Assembly (NCBI GenBank): GCA_022393335.1 | Contig: JAJEKB010021263.1 | Span: forward strand, 2,149,257-2,213,256 | Direction: 5' to 3' | Length of the DNA: 64,000 nucleotides | From: Macrotrachela quadricornifera | Lineage: Eukaryota; Rotifera; Eurotatoria; Philodinida; Philodinidae | Shown: in pieces, positions 21,272 through 32,992 of the stretch | Layout of the letters: each line of letters starts with the position of its first letter | Numbering within the stretch: position 1 is the stretch's first letter | Translations under genes and position numbers: made by a program | The notes under the pieces: generated by a model | What the model saw: the letters and a program-made list of their open reading frames with translations, nothing else | Databases searched by the model: none | What the model was told of the DNA's origin: nothing

Positions 21272-21901
21272 TTAAAATCTTTCTGATCTTTGAATAAATT
21301 GATTTTCTTTATTATAATTAAATGATGTTAATTGATCAAATAAATCTTGATCATTAAGAATATTTTCTGTAAATTGTTTCCAATTTATTTTTTCATCTTT
21401 ATTAATATTATTTTTTTTAAATATAATATCAATAACATCAATAATATTTATTTTTGATGATGGAATATCAAATAAATCAAACATATTTCTTAATAAATCT
21501 TTTATTTGATTTCTTGTAAAAAATTTTTCATTATCTTTATCTTTATCATATAAATTAAATATAATATTTATTTTTTCATTTATTGTACCATCATTTGTTA
21601 ATATATTAAGTAAAATAAATTCAGTAAAATCTAATTTATTATCATTATTTAAATCAAATACTTGAAATAATTGTTTTATTAATGGTTTTAATTGTTCACT
21701 ATATTCATCATGTAATTGTTGATAATAATATATAAATTGTTTATATGATAAATAACCATGTGGATAACAATGAATAAAACGTGAATACCATTGTTGAATA
21801 TCATCTGATGTTAAATTACTTTTTAATGTTAAATTATTTATTTCTTTTGTTGTTAATAATGGTGGTAGACGAGATCGAAAACAACCAGTTAAACCACCCA
21901 T
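21272..21901 (-). CDS. neuronal calcium sensor-like EF-hand protein
   Basis: Intronless, 209 residues, close to the usual 190-200 of the recoverin/frequenin/VILIP family. The start MGGLTGC offers Gly2 for N-myristoylation. Four EF-hand units can be placed. EF1 (about 43-56) is degenerate and keeps Cys45 and Pro47, near the C-P hallmark of NCS proteins. EF2 loop 83-94 (D83, N85, D87, E94) is canonical. EF3 loop 119-130 has D119, D121, D123 but Arg at position 12. EF4 loop 165-176 has Gln at position 12. Thus probably only one site binds calcium strongly, unusual for the family. Role inferred: calcium-dependent membrane-associated signalling. Confidence 0.8.
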   Translation of the reverse strand: MGGLTGCFRSRLPPLLTTKEINNLTLKSNLTSDDIQQWYSRFIHCYPHGYLSYKQFIYYYQQLHDEYSEQLKPLIKQLFQVFDLNNDNKLDFTEFILLNILTNDGTINEKINIIFNLYDKDKDNEKFFTRNQIKDLLRNMFDLFDIPSSKINIIDVIDIIFKKNNINKDEKINWKQFTENILNDQDLFDQLTSFNYNKENQFIQRSERF

Positions 21902-23161
21902 TTATTAAATTATATTTTAATTATCTTTATTTATTGAACAGATGATTTTTATAAAATTATATTTTGGTATAATAGTAAATTGTTATTTATGTGTGTCATA
22001 TATATTTTTTGATATTTTCTTGTTCTATTCTGTTCTTTTAAGAAGAGAAGAAAAAAAAATCAAAGAAAATTTGATGCGACAGATGTTTGTCAATGAAAAT
22101 TGTGTAGACTTAATCAATGTTCGAAAAAAAAGAAATGAGATGATCATATCATTAAAAATTATATTGACTAAACTATTTTAATTCAATCATTATTTAATGT
22201 CTTTATTTGTTATTCGAAAAAGAGAAAAAGTAATCGATTAAATTCTATTCTTTATATTTGTAATTGTTCAATGTATATCTTCATCTAATAATATAATGAA
22301 TTTTTCAAGACAAGATTTTTTTTTGTTAACAATCAACTGTATTTATATGATTTTAAAATAATATTCGACTTACTGATGGTAATCATCTGCTTAGACAATT
22401 ATATGAAAAGATATTAATATGGACTATAGGAGATTGAGAAAGAGAATTAATCTACAAATAAACATCATATGGTAAATAAATAATTATTTGTCTCATTCGA
22501 TATAGGATATTTAATAATATATTCTCTATCGAAATTTATATAATAACACAAGAAAAAAAAATATCAGAATTGAGAATAGAAATAGAATTAACATTAAAAG
22601 CTTTTCTCTTTTACTGATTTAGTTTTAAGACTCATATTTATTCTTTAAGCGACGAATCGCTTCATATATGTGAGAATGAAAAAGAAAGATTGTGAACATT
22701 TGATAATTATGTCGTTTTGCCACCTTATTTCTACATGAAAGTTTATTTCGAATGTAATCATAAATATTTCAAAGACCGATTGAATATTCAGCTGATTCCT
22801 AACGATACATAAATCAATGGTAACAATATTAGAGCAAAATGTCACTCTCTCTCTCTCATACTAATAAGATTCTTCTTAATGAATAAACTAATACAGATTC
22901 TATATAGAATGAGATGAATGTAGGGTAGATCATTATTTTTCTATCTGTAAGAATGTAAATATTTCTTTTGTTAAAGTCAATAGTAATAGGTCCTATTGAA
23001 ACTTCTATTCTTAGTCTAGTGAGACTCGACTAAGAAATAATTTTTAGTATGGATTCATATCATTGTGACAGTATAAGATGATACTAAAAGAAAATCGAAT
23101 AAATTTTGTGAAGAGAAAACTTTATGCTATATATTTACCAACATACAATTTTAGTATGATC
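21902..23161. other. AT-rich intergenic region
   Basis: No gene recognised. A CT run lies near 22841-22855. Short open frames (21942-22181, minus 22645-22845) have no domain signal. Confidence 0.45.
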
Positions 23162-23262
23162 AGGAGCGTAGCGAGGGGGGGGGGGCGCGTGGGGCGGAAC
23201 GCCCCTTCTGCTTCTGAAATTTGCTTATATTACGCCCCCCCCCTGATTTTAACAGATTCATA
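23162..23262. repeat. scrap of CAGGRGCGTAGCGAGG element with G and C runs
   Basis: Begins TCAGGAGCGTAGCGAGG, followed by a long G run, and ends in a C run plus CTGATTTT, so the ends are roughly inverted. It is about 100 bp and looks like a shortened copy of the element at 23875-25065. Confidence 0.5.
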
Positions 23263-23874
23263 TTCTGTTCGGCAATTGTAGAGAATACAAAATATTTATA
23301 TTGTATTATATGTGAAAATTTACTAGTTTATCAAAAAAACTCAACAAAGACTCTTTAATTCATTTTTTTAATACTTTTTTTACTTGTTTTCTGAAAATTA
23401 CCGATACAGTTCTGTACAAGCAGTGATCTTTAACGAGTGAAACGATGAAATTTCATTGGAGAAAATGACTTGGTTCTCCGTCAAGAAACTCGTCAGTATA
23501 CGAAATGAAAAAGCAAAATAAAAACTTGTCGTTTAATGTTTCTCAGCGTTCAACAGTGATCTTTAGTTTTGTTTAACTTTTTTAAGCTGAAAAAAGTTTT
23601 GATTAAATTAAATATCAGGAATATTTACAACACTTATATTGACATACTTATTCATGTATCCATTTATATTCATGTTCAAAGGAGTTCAACAATAAAAGTG
23701 TCGGCATTTTGAATACTTTTAGAGCTAAATAATTGAACATAGGTAAATGTCATTGTTTAGTATAACTTAATCAAATAAATTAAATTAATATTACTAAAAG
23801 TTTTTCTTTGTAAGGTTTAATGTGCTATGATTTAGCATATCAAATTGATTTTTTTTCTTTTTGTTTTAGACAGC

Positions 23875-25065
23875 CAGGAGCATAGTGAGGTGAGGGGAGG
23901 CACGTGGGGTGTTACGCGACACTTCGCCGATCAAGTTTTTAAAATTTTTTTTCGCGTTGAATAGATCTGAATATGTTACTAGATGTAGTTTTTAACGCTG
24001 ATTACGAATTGGACATTTATTTTGCAAAAAAATAGATTTTGGCATCGAAAACTGGGTTTTGAACTTTTCAAAAATCGTATTTTGAATTTTTTAATCAAGA
24101 AATTTTTTCAAAAAGTATTGGGAGACATAGCATTCGATGTAGAGTTTCATGCTTTACAAAATGGTCTATTTACTTTTGACTTTCATAGCTAAGGACAATT
24201 TGTAGACTCTTATACAGTTTCCAACTTACTGTTCAGTTTATGAGCTCCCATGGCGATGTATCAATCTCATTCTTGCGTAGAACGATCAGCGACACAGACA
24301 AGACTAACACTTATAAAAATCAAATCATTCCGAGCATATTAAGTGTCTCAAAATTGATCGACAAAAAAGTGTGTAACAGCGTTACAAAAAACGTAACAGT
24401 GTTACGTTTGTTTTTTGCATTTTTCATCTGAGCAAAAAATAGTTTAGAGAAAATCTTTTTTACTGCCTAAAGCCTGTTCGATGCTCTGCAAAATTGGCTC
24501 TAGAAGCACTTCATGCGGAAAAACAGTTTTGCGAGAAATTAGAGTTTTCTCGACGGCACTGGAGAAAAAGGGTCTTTTTATGTAACAGCGTTACGCCGTA
24601 ATAAAAACTTTCTAGACGCTCGAGACTTCGATCAAAAAACGTCAATCTTATAGGATAAATAAAGTTTGATAAGCTGCGTTGAATGGCGTTTGAACCAACT
24701 TTCTAGTTTTCAAACCTTCCGAGATAATTGAAGAAGAGTGTATCAAGAACGTAACAGCGTTACGTTTGGACAAGCCGTATGCTCTCCTGCTTTTGAAAAA
24801 TTTATTTTATTTTGCTCACCAAAATCGAAAAAATGGTATTTTCGGAGATTTTTTATGGTGATTCTTTACAAATAATGATTTTACGCCCCCTCCCTGCTTT
24901 TGAAAAATTTGATTTTTTTGCTCCCCAAAATCGAAGAAATGGTGTTTTTGGCGGATTTTTATAGTGATTCTCTATAGATACTGACGCTACAGGTCTCTAA
25001 TTCAAAACGTTTTAGGTACCAGCAAGTTACGCCCTCCCTGCCTTATGGACCTCGCTACGCCCCTG
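23875..25065. mobile_element. 1.2 kb DNA element with CAGGGGCGTAGCGAGG-type inverted ends
   Basis: Left end CAGGAGCATAGTGAGGT and right end, in reverse, CAGGGGCGTAGCGAGGTCC form imperfect terminal inverted repeats. No transposase is present. Inside, a unit of about 115 bp is repeated in tandem (about 24782-24896 and 24897-25005), and the 13-bp palindrome GTAACAGCGTTAC or its one-base variant occurs at least four times (near 24374, 24391, 24590, 24752). A non-autonomous DNA transposon is likely; the superfamily is not settled and no target duplication was seen. Confidence 0.6.
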
Positions 25066-25640
25066 ATAATGATCATTTGATAACTGCTATATATACATGT
25101 GTATAAAACCTAACTAAGGGGAAAAAAATCGATTTTTTTATGATTACAATTAATCGTAAATAAAAAAATTCAGTTTAATCAGAAAAAAATTAATTTAACC
25201 AAAAATATCAGAAAAATAAAAAGTATCTCATCAAATTTTTAGTCTCTGCTATTCAAAACATCAATTCACGAATAAAACACCTAAAATCAAATATTTTTGA
25301 TTTTTTTGATTTTTTAAATTTGAAATCAATTGATTTCAAATTTAGAAAAATGAGTTTAACCATTATTATTAATCAATCAAAAAAGCCTGATTTTATTTCT
25401 TTCACACTTCACTCCAACAGTAATAAAGAATTTTAAAGTAAACATAATATAGCAATAAGAAAATCGTGCCAACTTTTATGAAAAATAGATAGATACGCTT
25501 CGATAAAAAAACCAAATTCTTGCAAGAAGGGGTATGTAGAGTATAAAGTAAGAAAACGTCGCATGTCAACGCAGAATCGATTCAGTATTAGCTTTCATAA
25601 ATACACTTCTTTTGCGTTAACATACAAGATTTAAAGTATG
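25066..25640. other. AT-rich intergenic with AAATCGATTTTT words
   Basis: Low-complexity AT sequence with repeated AATCGATTTTT/TTGATTTTTT words, similar in kind to positions 1-130. No gene. Confidence 0.45.
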
Positions 25641-26000
25641 TTTCTCTATTTTACAAGTACACGCAGATAACGTTTTAGCATTTTCATGCAAGACATATGT
25701 TTTATATGAACATGCGAGAGAAGTGCATGCGACTGTCTGCATGAGTAGATTTCATGCACAATCTCGCATAGTTTATTAAAAAATTTCAAAATTTGTGCTT
25801 CCGTGCATGTACTTACAAAACGCAACTCCACGCATGTATTTATGTTTTATATTTACATGCAAAAAGTAAAAATATTTCATATAACTTGCATGATAATGCA
25901 TGGTCTATGATGATGTAAAAAATATTTTGCATGTCGATGCAGGTTTTAAGAAATTTTTTGCAAGTACACGTGTTTCTCTGACTCTCACGTTTGGCTGGGA
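25641..26000. repeat. region dense in TGCATG / CATGCA motifs
   Basis: About ten GCATG/CATGC words in 360 bp, on both strands, in degenerate repeats of A-rich spacers. Two antisense open frames over it have no domain. It lies directly upstream of the RING-LRR gene. Confidence 0.5.
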
Positions 26001-26210
26001 TTACGAAAAAAAGTAACCATAGAATGAAATTCATTTTTTAATATCACAGATGATAAGAATAACAAAATGTGGAAAAAGCCATTTTATTCATTCTATGAGT
26101 CAGGTAAAATAGTATTGCTCTGCATGTCATCATATATGATACATTATGAAGTTTCACCTTTTGTTTGCTTGTTTCATTCTACGAAAATCATAATGTCATA
26201 GACAGATAGT

Positions 26211-26222
26211 TATATAAAAAGG
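26211..26222 (+). promoter_or_regulatory. TATA box of the RING-LRR gene
   Basis: TATATAAAAAGG lies 58-69 bp before the ATG at 26280, the right distance for a core promoter with a short 5' leader. Inference from sequence only. Confidence 0.5.
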
Positions 26223-26279
26223 TCATGCACGAGTCTGTACTTTATCTCAACTATCGAAAAATCCTTATATCATAAACAA

Positions 26280-27425
26280 ATGGCAAGTGGTCGCAACTAT
26301 GAATATGAAAATGAAGAATCTATTGATAAAAATTTACAATGTGTGATATGCAATGAACCATTCATTGATCCTGTTACAACTCCATGTCATCACTCATTTT
26401 GTCGCACATGCTTGTATAACTGGCTTCAAAATTACAATTCCACATGTCCTACATGTCGAGAAAAAATGCCAAGAAATAGTCCAACATCAATCACTCTCCT
26501 TAGTTTTCTTTGCATGCTTGATCAAATTCTTGTTAAATGTAAATTATGTGATCAGTCGAATATACAACGAGGCAATTTTCAAGATCATATTGATAAGGTT
26601 TGTCCAAAACGGATTGACAACTGTTCCGACATCGATATCAATAATTTATGTGAAGAATTACATGAAAAAACGCAAACTCATTCACTTACTCATACATCAG
26701 AACTCTCCGATTATGAATTGATAAAAAGTAATAAAAAAACTTCGCGGAGAAAAATCCCTGATCATGATTCAATCTTTCATGCACAACAAATGGATGGTAA
26801 TATAATTATTATGCATGTGAAAAGTGAATTGAATCATCTTTCAAGTCAAGAAATTGCAGTAGCATCAAGCGAAGTAATTATCAATAAAGAATGTACACAT
26901 CTCAATTTATTCAATCATCCATTTTTACCGGAAAATATCTCAACAATAGTTTGTGCATTGTCTATGAATACTTTATTACAAAGTTTAGAACTTGGAAAAT
27001 GTTGTCTCACTGATGCAGGTGTTCGAATTCTTGCTGAAAATCTTTCCAAGCAAAATTCTCTTAAATGGCTCGATTTTTACAACAATTCTATCACAGATGT
27101 TGGTGTTGAATATTTGAGTGAAATGCTAAGAACGAATAAATCATTAACTCATTTGAAATTGGCATACAATCAAATTAGTAATGAAGGAGTACAAACATTG
27201 GCTCATGTACTTATTCATGACAATTCAACTCTTAAACGATTGAGTCTTGCAGGAAATAAATTAATAGATGATGTATCGAGTGATCCAATTTGTAATATAA
27301 TTAGACTCAATCAAACTTTACAAAAACTCAACCTAGAAGATTGTAATTTGAATTCATATGGTCCACCATTAATTTCACTATGTCGCTTAAGCAATTTTCG
27401 TGTTGCTTTACAAATATTATTTTGA
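26280..27425 (+). CDS. RING finger-LRR protein (probable E3 ubiquitin ligase)
   Basis: Intact single-exon gene, 381 residues. A C3HC4 RING sits at 21-59 (C21, C24, C36, H38, C41, C44, C56, C59). After it, C87-x2-C90 with a later His and Cys suggests a partial TRAF-type zinc finger. A linker of charged residues (about 120-200) follows. The C-terminal part holds four to five ribonuclease-inhibitor-type leucine-rich repeats (about 208-365), with repeats such as LKWLDFYNNSITDVGVEYLS. The RING would recruit an E2 enzyme and the LRRs would bind the target; both roles are inferred from the families. Combining RING/TRAF modules with NLR-like LRRs without a NACHT domain suggests an innate-immunity or protein-turnover adaptor. 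A TATA box lies 60 bp upstream. Confidence 0.85.
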   Translation: MASGRNYEYENEESIDKNLQCVICNEPFIDPVTTPCHHSFCRTCLYNWLQNYNSTCPTCREKMPRNSPTSITLLSFLCMLDQILVKCKLCDQSNIQRGNFQDHIDKVCPKRIDNCSDIDINNLCEELHEKTQTHSLTHTSELSDYELIKSNKKTSRRKIPDHDSIFHAQQMDGNIIIMHVKSELNHLSSQEIAVASSEVIINKECTHLNLFNHPFLPENISTIVCALSMNTLLQSLELGKCCLTDAGVRILAENLSKQNSLKWLDFYNNSITDVGVEYLSEMLRTNKSLTHLKLAYNQISNEGVQTLAHVLIHDNSTLKRLSLAGNKLIDDVSSDPICNIIRLNQTLQKLNLEDCNLNSYGPPLISLCRLSNFRVALQILF

Positions 27426-29902
27426 TCGACATTTTCATTTGTAAAAATATTTTTTTGATTTAGTTTAATAAGCAATTGCCGAACAGTAGAATATAAAGTT
27501 TTTTATGATTTGAATGCCAGTATATGTTTTTTCATTAAGTGTAGTCGACATTAACATCTCTTGTTCGATTATAGGATTGATTTTTCAGTCAATGTTCGGC
27601 TGAATGAATGGTTGCATTACGACGTTCTGAAGCATGAAAAAGTGCAGCTTAATTTAGATATAAGTATTTTTGTGTTGACATTTTATATGCCTCATTATAC
27701 TAAATTCAAATTGACTTTCGTAGAATAATATCGTTGAATTAAGATATTTGTGTAAATATTTCATTTTCTTTTAATAATTTTCTATTAATTTATATAAATA
27801 TTTTATTTGATGCATTTATCTAATGAATACATATTTTTCTTTTTATAATATTCATATCCAAAGATGCATACAACTGTCTTTGTTCTCATTTAATTTTTGT
27901 GTATTGAAAAAGTCAATATCAAAATAAGAATATTATTCTTTTGCTTTTCAATCTAATGCTTAAGGAAATTCCCAAACAGAAGAGATTGTTTTAATCGATT
28001 AAAAAGATTATTTTTTAAAATTCACTTTGTATTTTGATCAATAAATCTACAGTTATTCACTGAAAACGTTTTAGAATATCATTCACGCGAAGTCCATGAG
28101 AAGAATAAACAATGATGATCTTGAATTTGATTGATTTGTTTTACAACAATTTCTATTGATTGTATAAATGAAGTTATATTTAATTCTTAAAATAGATATC
28201 AATCGATAATATAAAGCAAACGATTATTTATATAAATATCATAGTTGAATGGATATTATGTGATTGATAAATCAATATACTGTTATTTAGATAAATTCTC
28301 TTTTATATTTATCTTGTCGTACAAAAAAGAAATATTTTATTTTATTTTTCCCGTATATTTATAATACATATACAATCTATAATTATTTGTATACAAATAT
28401 AAAGGTTGACAAATTTCTTTTTCTTTTTTTACTATAAATAACTTAGAAAATCTGATAAAATTTATAAATATGTCCATCAACATGTTATACTGTGAAATAT
28501 TTATCTAATTAAACAAGAATATTTATTATTTATCAACGAAATATATCCTGAAGTAAGAGATCAGATATTTTTCTTATATCTAATAATACCAACTTCATAT
28601 TATAGTTACACATTTTCTAATAATCAAAAATATTGGTTAGTCAACTAAATAAATAAAAATATCAATTAAGTATATTAAATTGCATATTTATTAATGTAAA
28701 TAACTTTTTAATATTGCTTTACTATTTTTAAAATGAAGTTTAAGGGCAGAATATATTTCTAAATCATAAATAAAATGGATCAGGATTAATTTATAAAACG
28801 TTTAGGGATATTATAAATTGATTCTAATTTTTTTTCTTCATAAAAAATAAAGAAAAAAGATGGTCAATAATGTTTTTAACAATTAATTTTTAATCTTATA
28901 TATGAGCATCAATTAATAATTTTTGTCTTGATTTGAATTACAATCTCCAATTGTTCCTGATAGTTTTCTTTTTGCTTATTAATCTATTAATTCATCGATC
29001 TACAATTGAATTTAAGATAAGTAATGCAAGTTATCAAATCTTTGTTGTATATTTTTCAATTAAGTTTTCTATGTGAAATTAATTATATTTGATAATAAAT
29101 TTATTGCTGTAACAATAATAAATATATCAAGAACAACCATTGAATATTTACGATTAAGGTGATCAAAAAAATAATCATTTCTACTTTTCAGTAAAGTCTA
29201 GGAAATGCATCAATAACAAGATACGCTATTTGAAAAATATGTTCGTTCGACGGTTACTAGTTTAATTATATTTTAAAATAGTCAATGCAACGAAAGAAAA
29301 AGAAGAAGACGACTCATTTTTCAGTCACAGAGCTTCTTTTTCTCTTTTCATAAAACAAAGCATGTTTACATTATATGTATCTTTCAGTGTTTTTCACTAA
29401 TGATTCAACAGAAAATAAAAATGACTATTCATTGAAAATTTTTTCTTAGTGAAAATTAAATAAATAGATCTTTTATTCTTTAATACCAAAGATAATAGAC
29501 GCCCATGTCGCCACTTTATTAAATTTGGTTCCATAAAGTAAAATACATCATATGTAATACTTTTTCAATACTTTTTCTAGCATATATTATTCGATTAATA
29601 TAAGTTTCACAGAGGTTTTACTATTTCCATTACATAGACAAAACAAAAAAAGCCGGAAAGACAAGAGATGATGTTGGTTGATCAAGCTAATGCTGCAAAA
29701 AAAAACAAAACATATATTAATGGAATTTTCTTTCATTTATTTCTTACTTATTCTGTGATCGAAATTGTCGTTGTTGTGAATTATTATCTTGATAGTTACA
29801 CGCCTGTACAAAAGTCTTTTCCCTATTCCTATTTTTTCTATCTTACATATATTTCATATTAATTTTATTATCAAATAGAGGTATCGTTTTAACTGTTTTA
29901 TT
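27426..29902. other. long AT-rich gene-free region
   Basis: About 2.5 kb without a credible gene. It includes the 3' flank of the RING-LRR gene; short frames such as 29668-29862 look like chance. Confidence 0.5.
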
Positions 29903-31618
29903 TTAGTATGATGTATAATCGCCATTGACTTCCATTAAGCACTGTATGCGCTTTTTCATACTATTAACTAATGTCATAGCTAATGAGCCTTATTCAACAT
30001 TCGCTTTTTGGCCACGAACATGTATAAAAAATGGTCATACATTATACCATCTGTTGCTAAGAGCGGTATCTTCACTTTTATCTTTCTCTCGCTATCCTTC
30101 TCTGTATTTTCTCTAGGAGAGAAGACGTTCAATTATTAAATTTTGTCTTCTCTTCTCCTTTGATATTTTATTTCTTTGATCTTGTTCTATTTTCTGTTTC
30201 TAAAAAAAATTGATGAGTATCGAAAAGTCATGAACAGAATAAAACACCATAAATGTCTTAATGAACTTATACTAATAAATTCCATGCACCTGCTAAATTA
30301 TTAGTTTTATATTTGCAGTTTTTTCACTATTTTTGATGAACCACTTATAAAGATCATTTTATGATATATTTGTTTCAATAAACTTGTGTCAATAAATAAG
30401 ATTCGCTTTAACCAAATGTTTAATATGATGCTGGACAAAATATAACTGTCTCATCTTCTCAATATCTATCAAAATTTTTAAAAGCAGAAAATAGAACAAG
30501 ATCAAAGAAATAAAATATCAAAGGAGAAGAGAAGACAAAATTTAATAATTGAATGTCTTCTCTCCTAGAGAAAATACGGAGAAGGATAGCGAGAGAAAGA
30601 TAAAAGTGAAGATACCGCTCTTAGCAACAGATGGTATAATGTATCGTTATTTTTATACATGTTCGTGGCCAAAAAGCGAATGTTGAATAAGGCTCATTCA
30701 ATTGGCAGATTATTCCATGTCGTTATTATTTCTTGTTCGAATATTTTTTAACTAATTATATCCTTCATAATCGACTAGACGTTTTCAATGGGATTTTGAT
30801 CTGGTGATGCAGAAAGCCATGGCAAAACTTGAATCTGATTATCATATTTCCACTCGAGCGCTAAACGAGGTCTGTGTTTAAGATCGTTATCTTCTTCTAG
30901 AAATCAACTTGTAAAACCTTTAGGAAATTGATCTTCAGCAGTAGGTAGAAGGTCAGTTTCGTAGAGATCGCACCTTAAATCACCTGTCAAGTCCCGATCT
31001 AAGATAATGAGTCAACCGGAACTGTTTCTTGAGAAAAAGCCCCATACATGTAACCTGAAACGATGTTTAACTATACGAATGTCCTTGGTAATACCTCGAA
31101 ATCTCCAAAATTTTCCTTTTGCTGTTATCAAGTTTAAAAGTCTTTTCGTCGATAAAAATCATACTGTTTCAGTTGTAATTCTTATGCTGTCGTGTCCATA
31201 GCAGTCGTTTCTCACGATGAACTTCCTTAAGTAGTGGGTTTTTTAAAGATGGTCCATAACTTTTACCACTCACCTGTAAACGACATCTTACAGTACGTGC
31301 ATTGATATTAACATCGTCCTTCTTTAAAGTGTTGGGAATTTCGTTTGACGTCACATTCTGCACATGTTTGATAATTTTAACAATTTTTGAATCAGTTTTG
31401 TTCGATGTAGCACATAGTAAACCAGTTCGTGGTAAATTAGACAGATCTTCATTCTTCTGTTATCGACCAAGCCAAAATCGTACGACTTTTGGAGAACAAT
31501 TTATATATTTAGAGATGCCTTTGGTTAACATTTGAGGACTCAATGGATAAAGTTTAAGAAACACGAGTTTATAACGTTGTGATAAACAAAGAGACAAAAA
31601 AATGACACTCTGGTTCAT
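29903..31618 (-). pseudogene. Tc1-family transposase, dead and split by an insertion
   Basis: Read on the minus strand from ATG 31618. The translation shows the Tc1 layout: a helix-turn-helix (KGISKYINCSPKVVRFWL), an RTG linker, a second DNA-binding part with H-REKRLLW, the first catalytic Asp in FIDEKTF, a HVWGFF block, the second Asp in EEDNDLKHRPRL, and SPDQNPIENV with the Glu 34 residues later (DD34E). The C-terminus (LAMTLVNSMKKRIQ...GDYTSY, stop 29905-29903) is separated from the rest by a 713-bp foldback at 29984-30696. Several in-frame stops and frameshifts make it inactive. No Tc1 terminal repeats were identified. Confidence 0.85.
29984..30696. mobile_element. 713-bp foldback element inserted in the Tc1 fossil
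   Basis: Ends TGAGCC...GGCTCA. The left arm 29984-30196 and the right arm 30485-30696 are near-perfect inverted repeats of about 212 bp; the 288-bp centre has no recognised coding. Removing it rejoins the Tc1 reading frame between WNNLPIE and LAMTLVN without a missing or extra base, so no target-site duplication is visible. Type unknown; no transposase of its own. Confidence 0.8.
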
Positions 31619-32992
31619 CTATATTTTACAGATCAGTGTTTGCTTCATATAATTAGATTATTTCAATCAACAAGTAAAACAAAACGAAAAGAAAACGACT
31701 TTTATAAAGGACATACCTCCATTCGATAGTAAATTCCATACGAAATATGGCTGTATAAAAATAACAAAGTGAGCGGAGGAAGAAGACTTTTGTCCAAGGA
31801 TGTAAGACGTCGGATTATGTGAGTATTCAATCTTCATATGTACAAACACTATCGTTTAGAATATATTAGTAGATTCACTGATTGTTCAAACTCTTTTGTT
31901 TTGATTTTTAATCTTTCAATTCTATAAGTCATAAACTTACTCAGAAAATGCATCATATTTTTTAGTCTACAAGAAAGTCTCATTAAGATTTTTCATTTTG
32001 AATAAATTATACGTTAAACATTTACATTAACTAACATTTCTAATAAAGAACTTATTGAGATGTTTTCAACATTAGTTTCCAATACTACCGTAAATGAATA
32101 CGTTTTACATAAAAAAAGAACAAAAGACAATATATTATTGACAAGAAAATAGATTTTAACATTATTTTATGATTATGTTCACATGATAGGCTTTTTAAAT
32201 TTTATTTCAGTTTTATTTGAAGATTTATTTAAAAATTTGATACTCAATACTCTATGTCCTCTTTTCCTACTTTCAGGGCTAAGCTGAGCGAGACTCACGG
32301 AGACGACGCGTTACTTTGCACTCTTTATTAGAAACAAATTTAAGTTAGACTTTTTTTCTTAATAGCTTACAGAAAATTCTTAAATTCATTTTTTTTTCAT
32401 TACTAAAACACTGCCACAAGCGTATTTATATATCATCACTTTATAGCTTTTAATAGAATTTTTTTGTGTATCTTCCTTTTCCATTTATAAATTTAAATCA
32501 TATATTATTTCATTTATCTTTTTTTATTGTCATTTCTTCCACAATCAACCATATGTCGGCAGTCAACAACTGCCTATTTCTTTAAAACTTATTCAAAAAA
32601 GATTCTTTTTCCTTATCTTTCTTATGGAAAATTGTATCAGTGCACTTGACGTTGTCTTATCAACTTTATTTATCTCAATAGTTGAGGATGATTTAAAAGC
32701 AAGGATATTGAAATTAAATAGAAAATTAGAAAATTAACTTCTAGATGTGCCTGTTGCAAGATAATTTAAAAATACGCTTTTTATTCAGATATTTTGCTTC
32801 TGCACATTTTTATTTTCTTAATTAATGTAGAATAGTCTTATACGTTTTGTTAATAAATCTGTCCTGATAAATTGTAGTCTTTTTTTCTTGTCTATCTCTA
32901 TATGCCCTGAATAACTTTATATTATATCTAAAGTTATTTACAAAGATACAAACACAAAAAAATTATATCGAAGTTCATTGCAATAGCTTATC
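31619..32992. other. AT-rich intergenic region
   Basis: No gene seen. Around 32274-32325 a GC-richer scrap (CAGGGCTAAGCTGAGCGAG...GACGCGTTAC) may be a decayed relative of the CAGGGGCGTAGC elements. Confidence 0.45.

Noticed and set aside
23162..25065. One single element from 23162 to 25065
   Set aside because: The scrap at 23162-23262 has its own inverted end and is followed by 600 bp of unrelated AT-rich sequence; two elements fit better.
26353..26721. 122-codon His-rich frame
   Set aside because: Alternative frame of the RING-LRR gene.
29984..30696. Helitron as explanation for the TSD-less insertion
   Set aside because: Long inverted arms and TGAGCC/GGCTCA ends do not fit the TC...CTRR ends with a 3' hairpin of Helitrons.
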